Shown here: positions 23,838-33,464 of the stretch, piece by piece
How positions within the stretch are numbered: the stretch's first letter is position 1
Layout: the number at the start of each line of letters is the position of its first letter
Source: Roseicyclus marinus
Lineage (GTDB): Bacteria > Pseudomonadota > Alphaproteobacteria > Rhodobacterales > Rhodobacteraceae
Reading direction: 5' to 3'
DNA: 64,000 bases
Assembly (NCBI RefSeq): GCF_036322625.1
Contig: NZ_AP027266.1
Coordinates: forward strand, 1,739,001 to 1,803,000
Position numbers and translations under genes: made by a program
The notes under the pieces: generated by a model
What the model was told of the DNA's origin: nothing
The model's database searches: none
Seen by the model: only the letters and a program-made list of their open reading frames with translations

Positions 23838-25997
23838 ATGACCGAGCCAGCCATCACGCCCGATCTGATCGCCGCCCACGGGCTCAAGCCGGACGAATAC
23901 GACCGCATTCTGGAAATCATCGGGCGCGAGCCGACCTTCACGGAACTCGGCATCTTCTCGGCCATGTGGAACGAGCATTGTTCCTACAAATCCTCCAAGA
24001 AATGGTTGCGCACCCTGCCGACCAAGGGCCCGCAGGTGATCTGCGGCCCGGGCGAGAACGCGGGCGTCGTCGATATCGGCGACGGACAAGCGGTCGTCTT
24101 CAAGATGGAAAGCCACAACCACCCCTCCTACATCGAACCCTACCAGGGGGCGGCGACCGGTGTGGGCGGCATCTTGCGCGATGTCTTCACCATGGGCGCG
24201 CGCCCCATCGCGGCAATGAACGCGCTCTCCTTCGGGGAAAAGGACCATCCCAAAACCCGCCAGCTCGTCCATGGCGTGGTCGAGGGCGTGGGCGGCTACG
24301 GCAATTGCTTCGGCGTCCCCAACGTGGGGGGCGAGGTGCGCTTTCACCGCGCCTATAACGGCAATTGCCTCGTGAATGCCTTTGCCGCCGGTCTCGCCGA
24401 GGCCGACAGCATCTTCTATTCGGCCGCCTCGGGCGTCGGCATGCCCGTGGTCTACCTCGGCGCGAAAACCGGCCGCGACGGGGTCGGCGGGGCCACCATG
24501 GCCAGCGCCGAATTCGACGACACGATCGAGGAAAAGCGCCCCACCGTGCAGGTCGGCGACCCCTTCACCGAAAAGCGCCTGCTCGAAGCCTGTCTCGAAT
24601 TGATGGCCTCGGGCGCCGTCATCTCGATCCAGGACATGGGGGCTGCGGGCCTGACCTGTTCGGCGGTCGAAATGGGCGACAAGGGCCATCTCGGCATCAA
24701 GCTCACGCTCGACCACGTGCCCCAGCGCGAAACGAACATGACCGCCTACGAGATGATGCTATCCGAAAGCCAGGAGCGGATGCTCATGGTCCTCAAGCCC
24801 GAAAAAGAGGCCGAGGCCCGCGCCATTTTCGAGAAATGGGACCTCGATTTCGCCATCGTCGGCGAAACCATTCCAGAGGACCGTTTCCTCATTCTCCACG
24901 GCAACGAGGTGAAAGCCGATCTGCCGCTGTCCAAACTCTCCTCCGAGGCGCCCGAATACGACCGCCCCTGGGTGCCCACCGATCCCGCCGCCGCGATGGA
25001 CCCGGTCCCCGAGGTCGATGCCATCGACGCGCTCAAGGCGCTGATTTCCTCGCCCAATTACTGCTCGCGCGCCTGGGTCTATGAACAATACGACCACATG
25101 GTCATGGCCGACACGATCCGCGCGCCGGGCCTTGGTGCCGGTGTCGTGCGCGTCCATGGCACGGACAAGGCGCTGGCCTTCACCTCCGACGTGACGCCGC
25201 GCTACGTCAAGGCCAACCCCGTCGAGGGCGGCAAACAGGCCGTGGCCGAAGCCTATCGCAACCTGATCGCCGTCGGCGCGCGCCCCTTGGCCACCACCGA
25301 CAACCTCAATTTCGGCAATCCCGAAAAGCCCGAGATCATGGGCCAGTTCGTGGGCGCGATCCAGGGCATCGGGCAGGCCTGCGCGGCGCTCGACATGCCC
25401 ATCGTCTCGGGCAATGTCAGCCTTTACAACGAAACCGACGGACAGGCGATCCTGCCCACCCCCACGATCGGCGCGGTGGGGCTCCTCGATCGTCTTGACG
25501 ATCTCATCGCAGGTACCATCCGCGACGGCCATGTCCTCATGGTCCTGGGCGCGACACAGGGGCACCTGGGGCAATCCGCGCTGCTGGCCGAGGTTTTCAA
25601 CCGCGAAGAGGGTGACGCGCCCCCCGTGGATCTCGCCGCCGAACGCGCGGCGGGCGACTTCATCCTCGCCAACCGCCAATGGATCACCGCCTGCACCGAT
25701 CTGTCGGACGGGGGCCTGGCCCTTGCCGCCTTCGAGATGGCGGTCGCGGGCGATGTGGGCCTGACCCTCGATGCGGGCGATATCGCCACGCTCTATGGCG
25801 AGGATCAGGGCCGCTACCTGATCGCCACGAATTTCGACAAGGCCGAGGCGCTGATGGTCGCCGCAGGCCAGGCGGGCCTTGCGCTCACCAGCGTCGGCAA
25901 GGCAGGCGGCGACCGCATCCGCATGGGCGGGTCCGAGGCCCCCCTCGCCGAACTGGCCGCCCTCTGGCGCGCAGCCTTCGCCACGCATTTCGCCTGA
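23838..25997 (+). CDS. purL: Phosphoribosylformylglycinamidine synthase subunit PurL
   Basis: 719-aa small-type PurL, which with PurQ and PurS converts FGAR, glutamine and ATP to FGAM in de novo purine synthesis. Landmarks are [45 protein letters not shown] (about 91-109) and the second-half [17 protein letters not shown] (about 479-495). Length fits the bacterial form that lacks the glutaminase domain. Followed by bolA and grxD on the same strand, an order common in Rhodobacterales. Confidence 0.96.
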   Translation: MTEPAITPDLIAAHGLKPDEYDRILEIIGREPTFTELGIFSAMWNEHCSYKSSKKWLRTLPTKGPQVICGPGENAGVVDIGDGQAVVFKMESHNHPSYIEPYQGAATGVGGILRDVFTMGARPIAAMNALSFGEKDHPKTRQLVHGVVEGVGGYGNCFGVPNVGGEVRFHRAYNGNCLVNAFAAGLAEADSIFYSAASGVGMPVVYLGAKTGRDGVGGATMASAEFDDTIEEKRPTVQVGDPFTEKRLLEACLELMASGAVISIQDMGAAGLTCSAVEMGDKGHLGIKLTLDHVPQRETNMTAYEMMLSESQERMLMVLKPEKEAEARAIFEKWDLDFAIVGETIPEDRFLILHGNEVKADLPLSKLSSEAPEYDRPWVPTDPAAAMDPVPEVDAIDALKALISSPNYCSRAWVYEQYDHMVMADTIRAPGLGAGVVRVHGTDKALAFTSDVTPRYVKANPVEGGKQAVAEAYRNLIAVGARPLATTDNLNFGNPEKPEIMGQFVGAIQGIGQACAALDMPIVSGNVSLYNETDGQAILPTPTIGAVGLLDRLDDLIAGTIRDGHVLMVLGATQGHLGQSALLAEVFNREEGDAPPVDLAAERAAGDFILANRQWITACTDLSDGGLALAAFEMAVAGDVGLTLDAGDIATLYGEDQGRYLIATNFDKAEALMVAAGQAGLALTSVGKAGGDRIRMGGSEAPLAELAALWRAAFATHFA

Positions 25998-26062
25998 GAC
26001 CCCCGCTTGCGGCGCGCCCGCAAGCGGCCTAGATTTCCGACAAGAACAGTCGAGGACCGATC

Positions 26063-26299
26063 ATGCCCATCACCGCCCGCGAGATCGAGGAGATGCTCCG
26101 CGAAAGCTTTCCCAAGGCGCAGATCACCGTCGAAGGCGACGATGGCGCGCATTTCGCGGCGCAGGTCGTCGACGAAAGCTTCCGCGGCCAGAACCGCGTC
26201 CAGCAGCAGCGCGCGGTCTATGCCGCGCTGAAAGGCAAGATGGATGGCAGCCACGGTGAGCTGCATGCCCTTGCCCTGACCACCAAAGCCCCCGATTGA
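26063..26299 (+). CDS. BolA family protein
   Basis: 78-aa protein with a class II KH-like fold. The region SFRGQNRVQQQRAVYAALKG (about 40-59) matches the BolA RVxxHR-like segment, with Gln replacing His as in many IbaG/BolA2-like proteins. It lies 14 bp upstream of a monothiol glutaredoxin gene; BolA and CGFS glutaredoxins form [2Fe-2S] heterodimers that act in iron-sulfur trafficking. Confidence 0.9.
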   Translation: MPITAREIEEMLRESFPKAQITVEGDDGAHFAAQVVDESFRGQNRVQQQRAVYAALKGKMDGSHGELHALALTTKAPD

Positions 26300-26313
26300 A
26301 AGGGAATCCCCCG

Positions 26314-26673
26314 ATGAGCGCCGAAGACACCATCCGCAAGACCGTGACCGAGAATGACGTGGTCCTGTTCATGAAGGGCACGAAATCCATGCCCCAATGC
26401 GGCTTTTCCAGCCGCGTCGCGGGCGTCTTGAACTACATGGGCGTCGAATTCGCCGATGTGAACGTGCTGGCCGATGAAACCATCCGCCAGGGCATCAAGG
26501 ATTATTCCGACTGGCCGACGATCCCCCAGCTCTACGTGAAGGGCGAATTCGTCGGCGGCTGCGATATCGTGACCGAGATGACGCTCTCGGGCGAGTTGGA
26601 CACGCTGTTCGCGGAAAACGGCATCGCCTTCGACAAGGATGCCGCCGACAAGATCCGCGAAGCCAACGCCTGA
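26314..26673 (+). CDS. grxD: Monothiol glutaredoxin (Grx4 type)
   Basis: 119-aa CGFS glutaredoxin. The active site MPQCGFSSRV (about 27-36) carries the single cysteine; FMKGTK, DWPTIPQLYVKGEFVGGCDI give the glutathione-binding TVP-type loop and Gly-Gly-Cys-Asp. It carries a [2Fe-2S] cluster with glutathione and BolA. The ATG at 26314 with AGGGAA upstream is preferred over an in-frame TTG at 26296. Probably co-transcribed with the bolA-like gene. Confidence 0.93.
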   Translation: MSAEDTIRKTVTENDVVLFMKGTKSMPQCGFSSRVAGVLNYMGVEFADVNVLADETIRQGIKDYSDWPTIPQLYVKGEFVGGCDIVTEMTLSGELDTLFAENGIAFDKDAADKIREANA

Positions 26674-26711
26674 GAAAGCGCGGGCTTTGCCCCCTCCCCG
26701 TCGTGAATGAT

Positions 26712-26732
26712 GCGAGGGGCTCTGCCCCTCGC
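26712..26732. terminator. Hairpin between convergent grxD and der
   Basis: GCGAGGGGC-TCT-GCCCCTCGC is a perfect 9-bp stem with a 3-nt loop, without a T run. It is followed by GAGTTTTTGGCCAAGATGAA (26741-26760), a common intergenic motif that recurs in variant form at 41521-41540. Confidence 0.55.
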
Positions 26733-26781
26733 GCTCCCCGGAGTTTTTGGCCAAGATGAAGGGGCGGGCCGAGGGCCTGCC

Positions 26782-28254
26782 TCAACCCTTCTTCTTCGTC
26801 GCCCCGCTGCGGACATGTTTGGACAGCCGCGAGGGGATGGATTTCTTGCGATCCTTGAACGGATTCTGATCCGCCTGTGACCGCATCCAGAGCCGGATCG
26901 GCGTGCCGGGCATGTCGAAATCATCGCGCAACCCGTTGACAAGGTAGCGCGAATAGCTTTCGGGCAGCTTGTCGGGCTGCGAACACATCACCACGAAGCC
27001 GGGCGGCCTTGTCTTGGCCTGCGTCATGTAGCGCAGCCGGATGCGCCGCCCCGAGGGTGCGGGCGGCGGATGCGCCTCGATCATGGCCCCGAGCCAGCGG
27101 TTGAGCTGCGCGGTCGTCACGCGGCGGTTCCAGACCTCATGCGCCTTCAGGATCGCGGCCTGCAACCGGTCCAGCCCCCGCCCCGTCTTGGCCGACACCG
27201 TGACAAGCGGCGCGCCGCGCAGCTGCGGCAGGTGGAGTTCGAACATCTCCTTGAGCGCGCGCAGCTTGTCCTGTTTCTCGTCCTCGAGATCCCATTTGTT
27301 GACCGCGACGACCACGGCGCGCCCCTCGCGCTCGGCCAGATCGGCGATACGCAGATCCTGCGTCTCGAAGGGGATGGCCGCATCGAGCAGCACCACCACG
27401 ACTTCCGCGAATTTGATCGCGCGCAGACCATCGGCGACCGACAGCTTTTCGAGCTTTTCCTGCACCTTGGCCTTTTTGCGCATCCCCGCCGTGTCGAAGA
27501 TGCGCATCGGCGTGCCGTCCCAGGTGAAGGGCACGGCGATGGCATCGCGCGTGATCCCCGCCTCGGGCCCGGTCAAGAGCCGGTCCTGCCCGATGATGCG
27601 ATTGATCAGCGTGGACTTGCCCGCATTGGGCCGCCCCACGATGGCGATCTGCAAGGGACGTGAGGGGGTTATGAGGCGTTCTTCATCCGATGCATCCCCA
27701 TCGGCATCGACATCCACATCCGTCTCCGCCTCTTCGATCGCGGCGAGTTTTTCCTCGGCCGCCTCGATGAGGGGGGCCAGCGCCACGGCCAGTTCGCCCA
27801 TCCCCTCGCCATGTTCGGCCGAAAGCGCGATGGGCTCACCCAGGCCAAGCGCATAGGCTTCCAGAACGCCCGCCTCGCCCTGCCGCCCCTCGGCCTTGTT
27901 CACGCCCAGGATGACGGGCCGCCCCGACCGGCGCAGGATTTCGGCAAACATCTGGTCATTGGGCGTGATCCCCGCCCGCGCATCGATCAGGAAGAGGCTG
28001 GCATCCGCCATCTCGACCGCGCGCTCGGTCAGGCGCCGCATCCGGCCCTGCAGGCTGTCGTCCGTCGCATCCTCGAGCCCCGCGGTGTCCAGCACGGTAA
28101 AGCGCAGATCGCCCAACCGCGCCGCCCCCTCGCGCAGGTCGCGGGTGACGCCGGGTTGGTCATCGACCAGCGCCAGTTTCTTGCCCACCAGCCGGTTGAA
28201 CAGCGTGGATTTGCCGACATTGGGGCGGCCGACGATGGCGAGGGTAAAGCTCAT
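26782..28254 (-). CDS. der: Ribosome-associated GTPase Der (EngA)
   Basis: 490-aa GTPase with two G domains. First: GRPNVGKST (8-16), DTAGLED, NKAEG. Second: GRPNAGKST (about 211-219), [19 protein letters not shown]-terminal KH-like domain follows ([21 protein letters not shown]). Der is essential for 50S subunit maturation. A charged insert rich in Asp/Glu lies between the G domains (about 172-200). The minus-strand start at 28254 is 54 bp downstream of yaiI. Confidence 0.96.
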   Translation of the reverse strand: MSFTLAIVGRPNVGKSTLFNRLVGKKLALVDDQPGVTRDLREGAARLGDLRFTVLDTAGLEDATDDSLQGRMRRLTERAVEMADASLFLIDARAGITPNDQMFAEILRRSGRPVILGVNKAEGRQGEAGVLEAYALGLGEPIALSAEHGEGMGELAVALAPLIEAAEEKLAAIEEAETDVDVDADGDASDEERLITPSRPLQIAIVGRPNAGKSTLINRIIGQDRLLTGPEAGITRDAIAVPFTWDGTPMRIFDTAGMRKKAKVQEKLEKLSVADGLRAIKFAEVVVVLLDAAIPFETQDLRIADLAEREGRAVVVAVNKWDLEDEKQDKLRALKEMFELHLPQLRGAPLVTVSAKTGRGLDRLQAAILKAHEVWNRRVTTAQLNRWLGAMIEAHPPPAPSGRRIRLRYMTQAKTRPPGFVVMCSQPDKLPESYSRYLVNGLRDDFDMPGTPIRLWMRSQADQNPFKDRKKSIPSRLSKHVRSGATKKKG

Positions 28255-28308
28255 GGGATCAATTCCGGGATGGCGAAGGCGCGCAGATACCGCATGGACC
28301 CGGTTCCA

Positions 28309-28755
28309 TCAAGCCCCGAGCGTTCTGAGCGCCCGGTCGAGCGCCTGCAAAAACGCGCTGCGGTCGGATTTGGAAAAGGGGCGCGGCCCGCCAAGGGTCT
28401 GTCCCTCCAGCCCCCCGCGCAGATCGGCCAGCAGATCGCGGGTGGCCAGCTTGCCGCCGATATTGGCCGCCGTCAGCGCCTCGCCCCGATGCGTCATCAC
28501 CTGCGCCCCCGCCTTGATCGCGCGATCGGCGAGCGGCAGATCGGCGGTGATGACGAGCATCCCCGGCCCCGCCGCCTCCGCGATCAGGTCATCGGCGGCG
28601 TCAAAGGCATCGCCCGCCATGGTCATGGAAATCAGCGGATGATCGGGATGGCGCAGGTATTGGCCCGCGAAGAGCCGCACCGGGGTCTTGTGGCGAAAGG
28701 CGACGGTATAGATCTCCTCCTTCACCGGGCAGGCATCGGCATCGACGAGGATCAT
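28309..28755 (-). CDS. YaiI/YqxD family protein (DUF188)
   Basis: 148-aa protein of the UPF0178 family, with a PIN-like nuclease fold of unknown cellular role. Signatures are MILVDADACPVKEEIY (1-16), DAADDLI, VITADLPLADRAI and HRGEALTAANIG. Its ATG at 28755 overlaps the stop codon of the last of three nine-codon mini-ORFs (ATGA), each carrying a GGAGGGG ribosome-binding site. Translation is therefore likely coupled to the upstream mutarotase-like gene through the mini-ORF chain. Confidence 0.9.
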   Translation of the reverse strand: MILVDADACPVKEEIYTVAFRHKTPVRLFAGQYLRHPDHPLISMTMAGDAFDAADDLIAEAAGPGMLVITADLPLADRAIKAGAQVMTHRGEALTAANIGGKLATRDLLADLRGGLEGQTLGGPRPFSKSDRSAFLQALDRALRTLGA

Positions 28756-28833
28756 GGCCGCCCCTCCGGGTCGAGGATCATGGCCGCCCCTCCGGGTCGA
28801 GAATCATGTCCGCCCCTCCAGTCCGAGGATCAT
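28747..28833 (-). repeat. 26-bp tandem repeat creating three chained nine-codon mini-ORFs
   Basis: Units begin at 28747, 28773 and 28799, with a partial fourth at 28825. On the minus strand each unit holds a GGAGGGG ribosome-binding site and ATGATCCTCG. This yields mini-ORFs 28833-28804 (MILGLEGRT), 28807-28778 and 28781-28752 (both MILDPEGRP), each ending in TGA overlapped by the next ATG. The first ATG overlaps the stop of the mutarotase-like gene and the last stop overlaps the yaiI start. A 26-bp period is exactly what keeps each ATGA overlap. Confidence 0.85.
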
Positions 28834-29867
28834 GGAAAGAATCCCCCGTCGAAAGCCACCGACATATGCACCCCACCCGCTTCGGTCAGGGTCAGCGCAT
28901 CGCCCGCCACCGCGACCTCCACCACCTCCGCCCAGCCCTTGGGGCGGGGCAACGCGACCATGGCGTGGCGGATCACCTGCTCGCCTCCAAGCGGCAGCGC
29001 AGTGGCCACACCCATCGCGGCAAAGGGATTGTCCGACAAGGAGGCCGCAAACCCAAGCCCCCCCGCCGCACATCCATCCTCGATCCCTAGAACGCCCCTG
29101 TGCCGCCCGTTCCAGGGCGAAAACTCCCGGCCCCCATTCGACACCCAAAGCATCGTCACCGGCATCGCCCGCGCGTCTTTCAGCACGACCAGCATGTCGT
29201 CCTCGGCCTCGCGCATCAGGACGCTCCAACCGATCCGCGCGCCCTCCGCCTCCACCAGCGTGCAGAAATCCTCGACCGTCTCGCCCTCGGGATAATGCCG
29301 CAGGTCCCAGTCGCCGCCGCCCTCCCGCGCGAGCATCAGCCCCGGCACGCATTGCCCCAGCGCCCAGAGGTTCCGCCCCTCCCGCTGCGCCACCGGATCG
29401 GTCAGGACCGCGCGCTTGGGCGAAAAGGACAGCCGCCCCCCCGCCGCCATCCGCGCCATCGGGTGATGGGCGAAACTGACCGCGCCCTGCCCGCCCGTCA
29501 CCACGTGGCGTTGATACAGAACCGGTCCCGCGATCCGCAGATGCTTGTCCACCACGGCCCCTTGCACCGGCACGGACAGGCGCAGATGGGCATGGGCCGC
29601 GCCCACCTCCATCACCTCCCAGGGCGCATTGGCCGTTGCCCCGTGGATCGGTCCGCCCGTCACGTCATCGCGTCCAAACGGCATGCACAGGAAATCGCCC
29701 GCCAGCCGCTTGTTGACCTGCGGGATGGCGGGGTCGGCCTGCACCTCCGGCTCGTCGCGCCAGGGCGCGGCATGAAGGATATCTCGCCCCTCCACCCGCC
29801 AGAACGGCAGGTTGCCCACGCTCTCGTCGATGCCAAGCTTGGCCGCCCCATCGGAAAGCGTGATCAC
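28830..29867 (-). CDS. Uncharacterised protein, possible aldose-mutarotase-like fold
   Basis: 345-aa protein without a signal peptide or membrane segments. I do not recognise a named family with certainty. The pattern PFWRVEGRDILH near the start, PFGRDDVTGGPIHGATANAPW (about 92-112) and VSNGGREFSPWNGRHRGVLG (about 262-281) recall galactose mutarotase/aldose-1-epimerase-like beta-sandwich proteins. The GTG start at 29867 overlaps the stop of the upstream aldolase gene (GTGA). Its own stop overlaps the first mini-ORF before yaiI. The operon context suggests sugar or hydroxy-keto-acid metabolism. Confidence 0.6.
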   Translation of the reverse strand: MITLSDGAAKLGIDESVGNLPFWRVEGRDILHAAPWRDEPEVQADPAIPQVNKRLAGDFLCMPFGRDDVTGGPIHGATANAPWEVMEVGAAHAHLRLSVPVQGAVVDKHLRIAGPVLYQRHVVTGGQGAVSFAHHPMARMAAGGRLSFSPKRAVLTDPVAQREGRNLWALGQCVPGLMLAREGGGDWDLRHYPEGETVEDFCTLVEAEGARIGWSVLMREAEDDMLVVLKDARAMPVTMLWVSNGGREFSPWNGRHRGVLGIEDGCAAGGLGFAASLSDNPFAAMGVATALPLGGEQVIRHAMVALPRPKGWAEVVEVAVAGDALTLTEAGGVHMSVAFDGGFFP

Positions 29868-30625
29868 GTCTCGCTCCGCGCAAGGGCCCCCAGCGTTGCC
29901 GTCATCAGCGCCGCATCCGCCCCAAGGCTCAGGAACGTGACGCCCGCCGCCACCATCTCGGCGTTGCGGTCTGGCGGCGCGAAAATGCCCGCCGCCTTGC
30001 CCGCCGCCCGGATCACGCCGATCCCGCGCTTGATCTCCTCCCAGAATTCGGGCGCGGTGGGATTGTCGCGATAGCCCAGATCGGCGGCCAGATCGGCGGG
30101 GCCGAAAAGCACGCAATCCACCCCCTCGACGGCGGCGATCTCGGCGAGATTGTCCAAGGCCGCCCGCGTCTCGGCCTGCACGATCACGCAGATCTCGGCA
30201 TTGGCGCTCGAGGCATAGCCGGGCACCGCTCCATAACCGCTCGCCCGCATCGTGTAGCCGCCATCGCCCCGAATGCCCTCAGGCGGATAAAGACAGGCGC
30301 GCACGGCGGCCCGCGCTTCCTCGGCGCTGTTGACCATGGGCACCATGATTGTTTGCGCGCCCACATCCAGCACCTGTTTCAGGATCCAGTCCTGGTTGCC
30401 CGGCGCGCGCACCACGGCGGGCGTCCCGGTGTTTTCCAGCGTGATGAGCTGCCGCCGGATCATCGCCGGGTCAAAGGGCGCGTGTTCCCCATCGACAAGG
30501 CACCAGTCAAAGCCTGCCCGCCCCGCGATCTCGGTCACGGGTTCGGACCCCAGCGCCAGCCACAGCCCGCGCAACAGCCGCCCCTCGGCCATCGCCTGTT
30601 TCAACACGTTCTTCGGTGCCGGCAT
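29864..30625 (-). CDS. HpcH/HpaI family class II aldolase
   Basis: 253-aa TIM-barrel aldolase acting on 4-hydroxy-2-oxo acids. Metal and substrate residues: DWCLVDGEHAPFD (about 40-52), RAPGND-like RAPGNQDW, IMVPMVNSAEEA, the metal Glu in IVQAETRAALDN and metal Asp in VLFGPADLAADLG. GGGAGGG precedes the ATG. It likely splits a 4-hydroxy-2-oxo acid into pyruvate and an aldehyde. It lies 25 bp downstream of puuD and overlaps the next gene by GTGA. Confidence 0.9.
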   Translation of the reverse strand: MPAPKNVLKQAMAEGRLLRGLWLALGSEPVTEIAGRAGFDWCLVDGEHAPFDPAMIRRQLITLENTGTPAVVRAPGNQDWILKQVLDVGAQTIMVPMVNSAEEARAAVRACLYPPEGIRGDGGYTMRASGYGAVPGYASSANAEICVIVQAETRAALDNLAEIAAVEGVDCVLFGPADLAADLGYRDNPTAPEFWEEIKRGIGVIRAAGKAAGIFAPPDRNAEMVAAGVTFLSLGADAALMTATLGALARSET

Positions 30626-30650
30626 TCCACCCTCCCCTGACCGATGTGTC

Positions 30651-31877
30651 CTAAAGCGCCCCGCCCACGGCCTCGCGGTACCAGCGGCGGATCAGCGCCC
30701 GGTCCTCTTCCGTCAGAAAGGCGAAATTGCCGGGCGGCATCGCATGGCTTGCGCCCGCCTGCAGGTAGATCGCCTGCGCCTGGCCCACGATCAGATCGTC
30801 GCGGTCCAGAACCACGCCACCGGGCGCGGCGGCGAGCCCCGGCATCATCACCTCGGAGGCATGGCAGGACGCGCAATTGCCATAGACCAGATCGGCCACG
30901 GCCGGAAAATCCCCATGCGCCACAAAGCGTTCCAGCCCCGGCGACAGACGCGCCTCCCCCTCCGCCTCCTCGCCCGCCAAGGGCAGGACCGACAGCCAGA
31001 CGATCACCGCGAAAATCGCCGCCGTCGCCCCCCAGGTCCACCAGCGATAGCCGCCGCGCGCATGCATCGTGTTGAAGAAATGCCGGATCGTCACCCCCAT
31101 CAGGAAGACAAGCCCCGCGATGAGCCAGTTCCATTCGCTCGCAAAGGCCAGCGGGTAATGGTTCGACAGCATCAGGAAGATGACAGGCAGCGTCAGGTAA
31201 TTGTTGTGGGTCGAGCGCAGCTTGGCGATCTTGCCGTATTTCGGATCGGGCGTGCGCCCCGCCTTCAGGTCCGCCACAACGATCTTCTGGTTGGGGATGA
31301 TGATCATCGCCACATTGGCCGTCATGATCGTCGCGGTCAGCGCCCCCAGGTGCAACAGCGCCGCACGCCCCGAAAAGACCTGCGTATACCCCCAGGCCAG
31401 CACGACAAGGATGACAAAGAGCAAGACCATCAACAGCGTCGGGTTCTCGCCCAGCTTCGACTTGCACAAGAGATCATAGGCGACCCAGCCCACGACCAGC
31501 GACGCGGCCGATATCGCCACCGCCTGGGCTTGCGACAGCTCCATCACCCGCCAGTCGATCAGGTACATCTCCGCGCCCACCCAGTAGAGCAGCGCCAAAA
31601 GCGCCACCCCCGACAGCCATGTCGCGTAGCTTTCCCATTTGAACCAGGTCAGATGCTCGGGCATCGCGGCAGGGGCCACCATGTATTTCTGGATATGGTA
31701 GAAGCCCCCGCCATGGACCTGCCATTCCTCGCCATCGGCGGGGCCTTGGATGTTGCGGTTCAGACCCAGGTCCAGCGCGATGAAATAGAAACTCGACCCG
31801 ATCCAGGCGATGGCGGTGATCACATGCAGCCAGCGCGCGGCGAATTCTGCCCAATGCAACAGGATCGTGGCGTCCAT
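30651..31877 (-). CDS. puuD: Urate hydroxylase PuuD (membrane urate oxidase with cytochrome c domain)
   Basis: 408-aa protein with about eight membrane helices in residues 10-315 (AWIGSSFYFIALD near 22-34; TMHARGGYRWWTWG near 268-281) and a C-terminal cytochrome c domain with heme motif CASCH (about 344-348) and distal Met in HAMPPGNFAFL. PuuD oxidises urate to 5-hydroxyisourate with electrons leaving via the heme domain. No other purine-ring genes are adjacent, although the divergent ABC operon and a distant dihydropyrimidinase-like gene exist. GAGGGA precedes the start. Confidence 0.92.
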   Translation of the reverse strand: MDATILLHWAEFAARWLHVITAIAWIGSSFYFIALDLGLNRNIQGPADGEEWQVHGGGFYHIQKYMVAPAAMPEHLTWFKWESYATWLSGVALLALLYWVGAEMYLIDWRVMELSQAQAVAISAASLVVGWVAYDLLCKSKLGENPTLLMVLLFVILVVLAWGYTQVFSGRAALLHLGALTATIMTANVAMIIIPNQKIVVADLKAGRTPDPKYGKIAKLRSTHNNYLTLPVIFLMLSNHYPLAFASEWNWLIAGLVFLMGVTIRHFFNTMHARGGYRWWTWGATAAIFAVIVWLSVLPLAGEEAEGEARLSPGLERFVAHGDFPAVADLVYGNCASCHASEVMMPGLAAAPGGVVLDRDDLIVGQAQAIYLQAGASHAMPPGNFAFLTEEDRALIRRWYREAVGGAL

Positions 31878-32199
31878 CTTTTCCCTCGGTGTCCCTTGGT
31901 GGTGGGCGCCTGTCGCATCGGCGCGGCGCGGGCGTGACCATCCGACGAAACACCGCCCGATGGCAAGGCCGCCCGCGCTTGCGCCCTGCCTCCCGGCCGC
32001 GACCGGACGGCCACCCCCGCCGCGCAGGAAGATCGCCTGAAAAGCGCAATCCTGCGGGCCATTGTCCCGCCATCAGCGGGGCGGAACAGGACAAGATCAG
32101 ATTGACGCCATGGCACGCGGATATCTCTTTTCTTCGCCTTTGCCTGCCGCTACCGTGCCACGCCATAAGACAGAAACTGTCCAACCTGGGAGACCATCC
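31878..32199. other. Divergent intergenic region puuD / liv-type binding protein
   Basis: 322 bp between divergent starts. It should hold promoters for both operons; TTGACG at 32102-32107 could be a -35 box, but no convincing -10 at proper spacing was seen. No clear operator, repeat or coding frame was identified. Confidence 0.4.
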
Positions 32200-33387
32200 A
32201 TGAAGAAAATCCTTCTGGCCTCTGCGGCCACTCTCGCGCTGACCGGCGCGTCGCAGGCGCAGGAAAGCATCTCGCTCGGCGTGATCCTCGGCTTCACCGG
32301 CCCGCTCGAATCGCTGGCACCCGGTATGGCCAGCGGTGCCGAACTGGCGATTGCCGAAGTGTCGGGCTCGGGCCTGCTGCTCGGCGGCACGACCGTGACG
32401 CCGGTGCGCGGCGACTCGACCTGCATCGACGCCTCCGCCGCGACCGCCGCCGCCGAGCGTCTGATCACCTCTGACGGCGTCTCGGGCATCGTCGGCGCAG
32501 ATTGCTCGGGCGTGACCACCGCTGTCCTGACCAACGTGGCCGTCCCCAACGGCATGGTCATGATCTCGCCCTCGGCCACCTCGCCCGCGCTCTCGACCGC
32601 CGAAGACAACGGCCTGTTCTTCCGCACCGCCCCCTCCGACGCACGTCAGGGCGTGGTGATGTCGGAAATCATCCTGGGCCGTGGCATCGACACCGTCGCC
32701 GTGACCTATACCAACAACGACTACGGCCTCGGCCTTGCCGACAGCTTCCAGGCGGCCTTCACCGAAATGGGCGGCACCGTGACCCTCGTCGCAGCCCATG
32801 AAGACGGCCGCGCCGATTACTCGGCCGAAGTGGGCGCACTGGCCTCCGCCGGTGGCGACGCGCTCGTCGTGGCGGGCTATGTCGACCAGGGCGGCTCGGG
32901 CATCGTTCAGGCCGCGCTCGACTCGGGTGCATTTGAGACCTTCGTCTTCCCCGACGGCATGGTCAGCCAGGCGCTCGTCGACAATTTCGGCGCGGATATC
33001 GACGGCTCCTTCGGCCAGAACCCCGGCACCGACAGCGAAGGTGCGGCGATCTTCCAGGGCATGGCGACGGCAGCCGGCTTCGACGGCACCTCGCCCTTCT
33101 CGGCAGAAGCCTATGACGCCGCAGCCCTGATCCTGCTCGCCATGCAGGCCGCAGGCTCGACCGTTCCCTCCGAATACGCAGGCAGCGTGATGGATGTCGC
33201 CAACGCTCCGGGCGAGCCGATCCTGCCGGGCGAACTGGCCCGCGGCCTCGAACTGCTCGCAGCCGGTCAGGACATCGACTATGTCGGCGCCTCGGCGGTG
33301 GAACTGATCGGTGCCGGCGAAAGCGCCGGCAACTACCGCGAGATCGAGATCCAGGGCGGCGCCCTGACCGTGGTCGGCTTCCGCTGA
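32200..33387 (+). CDS. Branched-chain-amino-acid-type ABC transporter substrate-binding protein
   Basis: 395-aa periplasmic binding protein of the Leu/Ile/Val (peripla_BP_6) family. Signal peptide 1-20 (KKILLASAATLALTGASQA). The mature chain begins ESISLGVILGFTGPLESLAPGM and includes IVGADCSGVTTAV and SPSATSPALS, ligand-loop segments typical for this family. GGGAGA precedes the ATG at 32200. A perfect hairpin after the stop separates it from the ATPase genes, allowing higher expression of the binder. The ligand could be an amino acid, amide, urea or purine; unknown. Confidence 0.88.
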   Translation: MKKILLASAATLALTGASQAQESISLGVILGFTGPLESLAPGMASGAELAIAEVSGSGLLLGGTTVTPVRGDSTCIDASAATAAAERLITSDGVSGIVGADCSGVTTAVLTNVAVPNGMVMISPSATSPALSTAEDNGLFFRTAPSDARQGVVMSEIILGRGIDTVAVTYTNNDYGLGLADSFQAAFTEMGGTVTLVAAHEDGRADYSAEVGALASAGGDALVVAGYVDQGGSGIVQAALDSGAFETFVFPDGMVSQALVDNFGADIDGSFGQNPGTDSEGAAIFQGMATAAGFDGTSPFSAEAYDAAALILLAMQAAGSTVPSEYAGSVMDVANAPGEPILPGELARGLELLAAGQDIDYVGASAVELIGAGESAGNYREIEIQGGALTVVGFR

Positions 33388-33414
33388 TCGCCTCGCAACC
33401 TGACTGACAGGCAG

Positions 33415-33439
33415 ACAGCCCGGTCCAGAACCGGGCTGT
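33415..33439 (+). terminator. Intercistronic hairpin (partial terminator/attenuator)
   Basis: ACAGCCCGGT (33415-33424), 5-nt loop, ACCGGGCTGT (33430-33439): a perfect 10-bp stem followed by only a short T-rich tail. It lies between the binding-protein gene and livG-like gene, a usual place for an element that raises binder mRNA over the rest. Confidence 0.6.
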
Positions 33440-33464
33440 TTCGCACCCAAGGGGGCCATGCCGC

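Noticed and set aside
31474-33459. 661-codon minus-strand frame spanning the puuD start and the binding-protein gene
   Set aside because: It crosses a divergent promoter region and overlaps two real genes; composition is Gly/Arg/His-rich without motifs.
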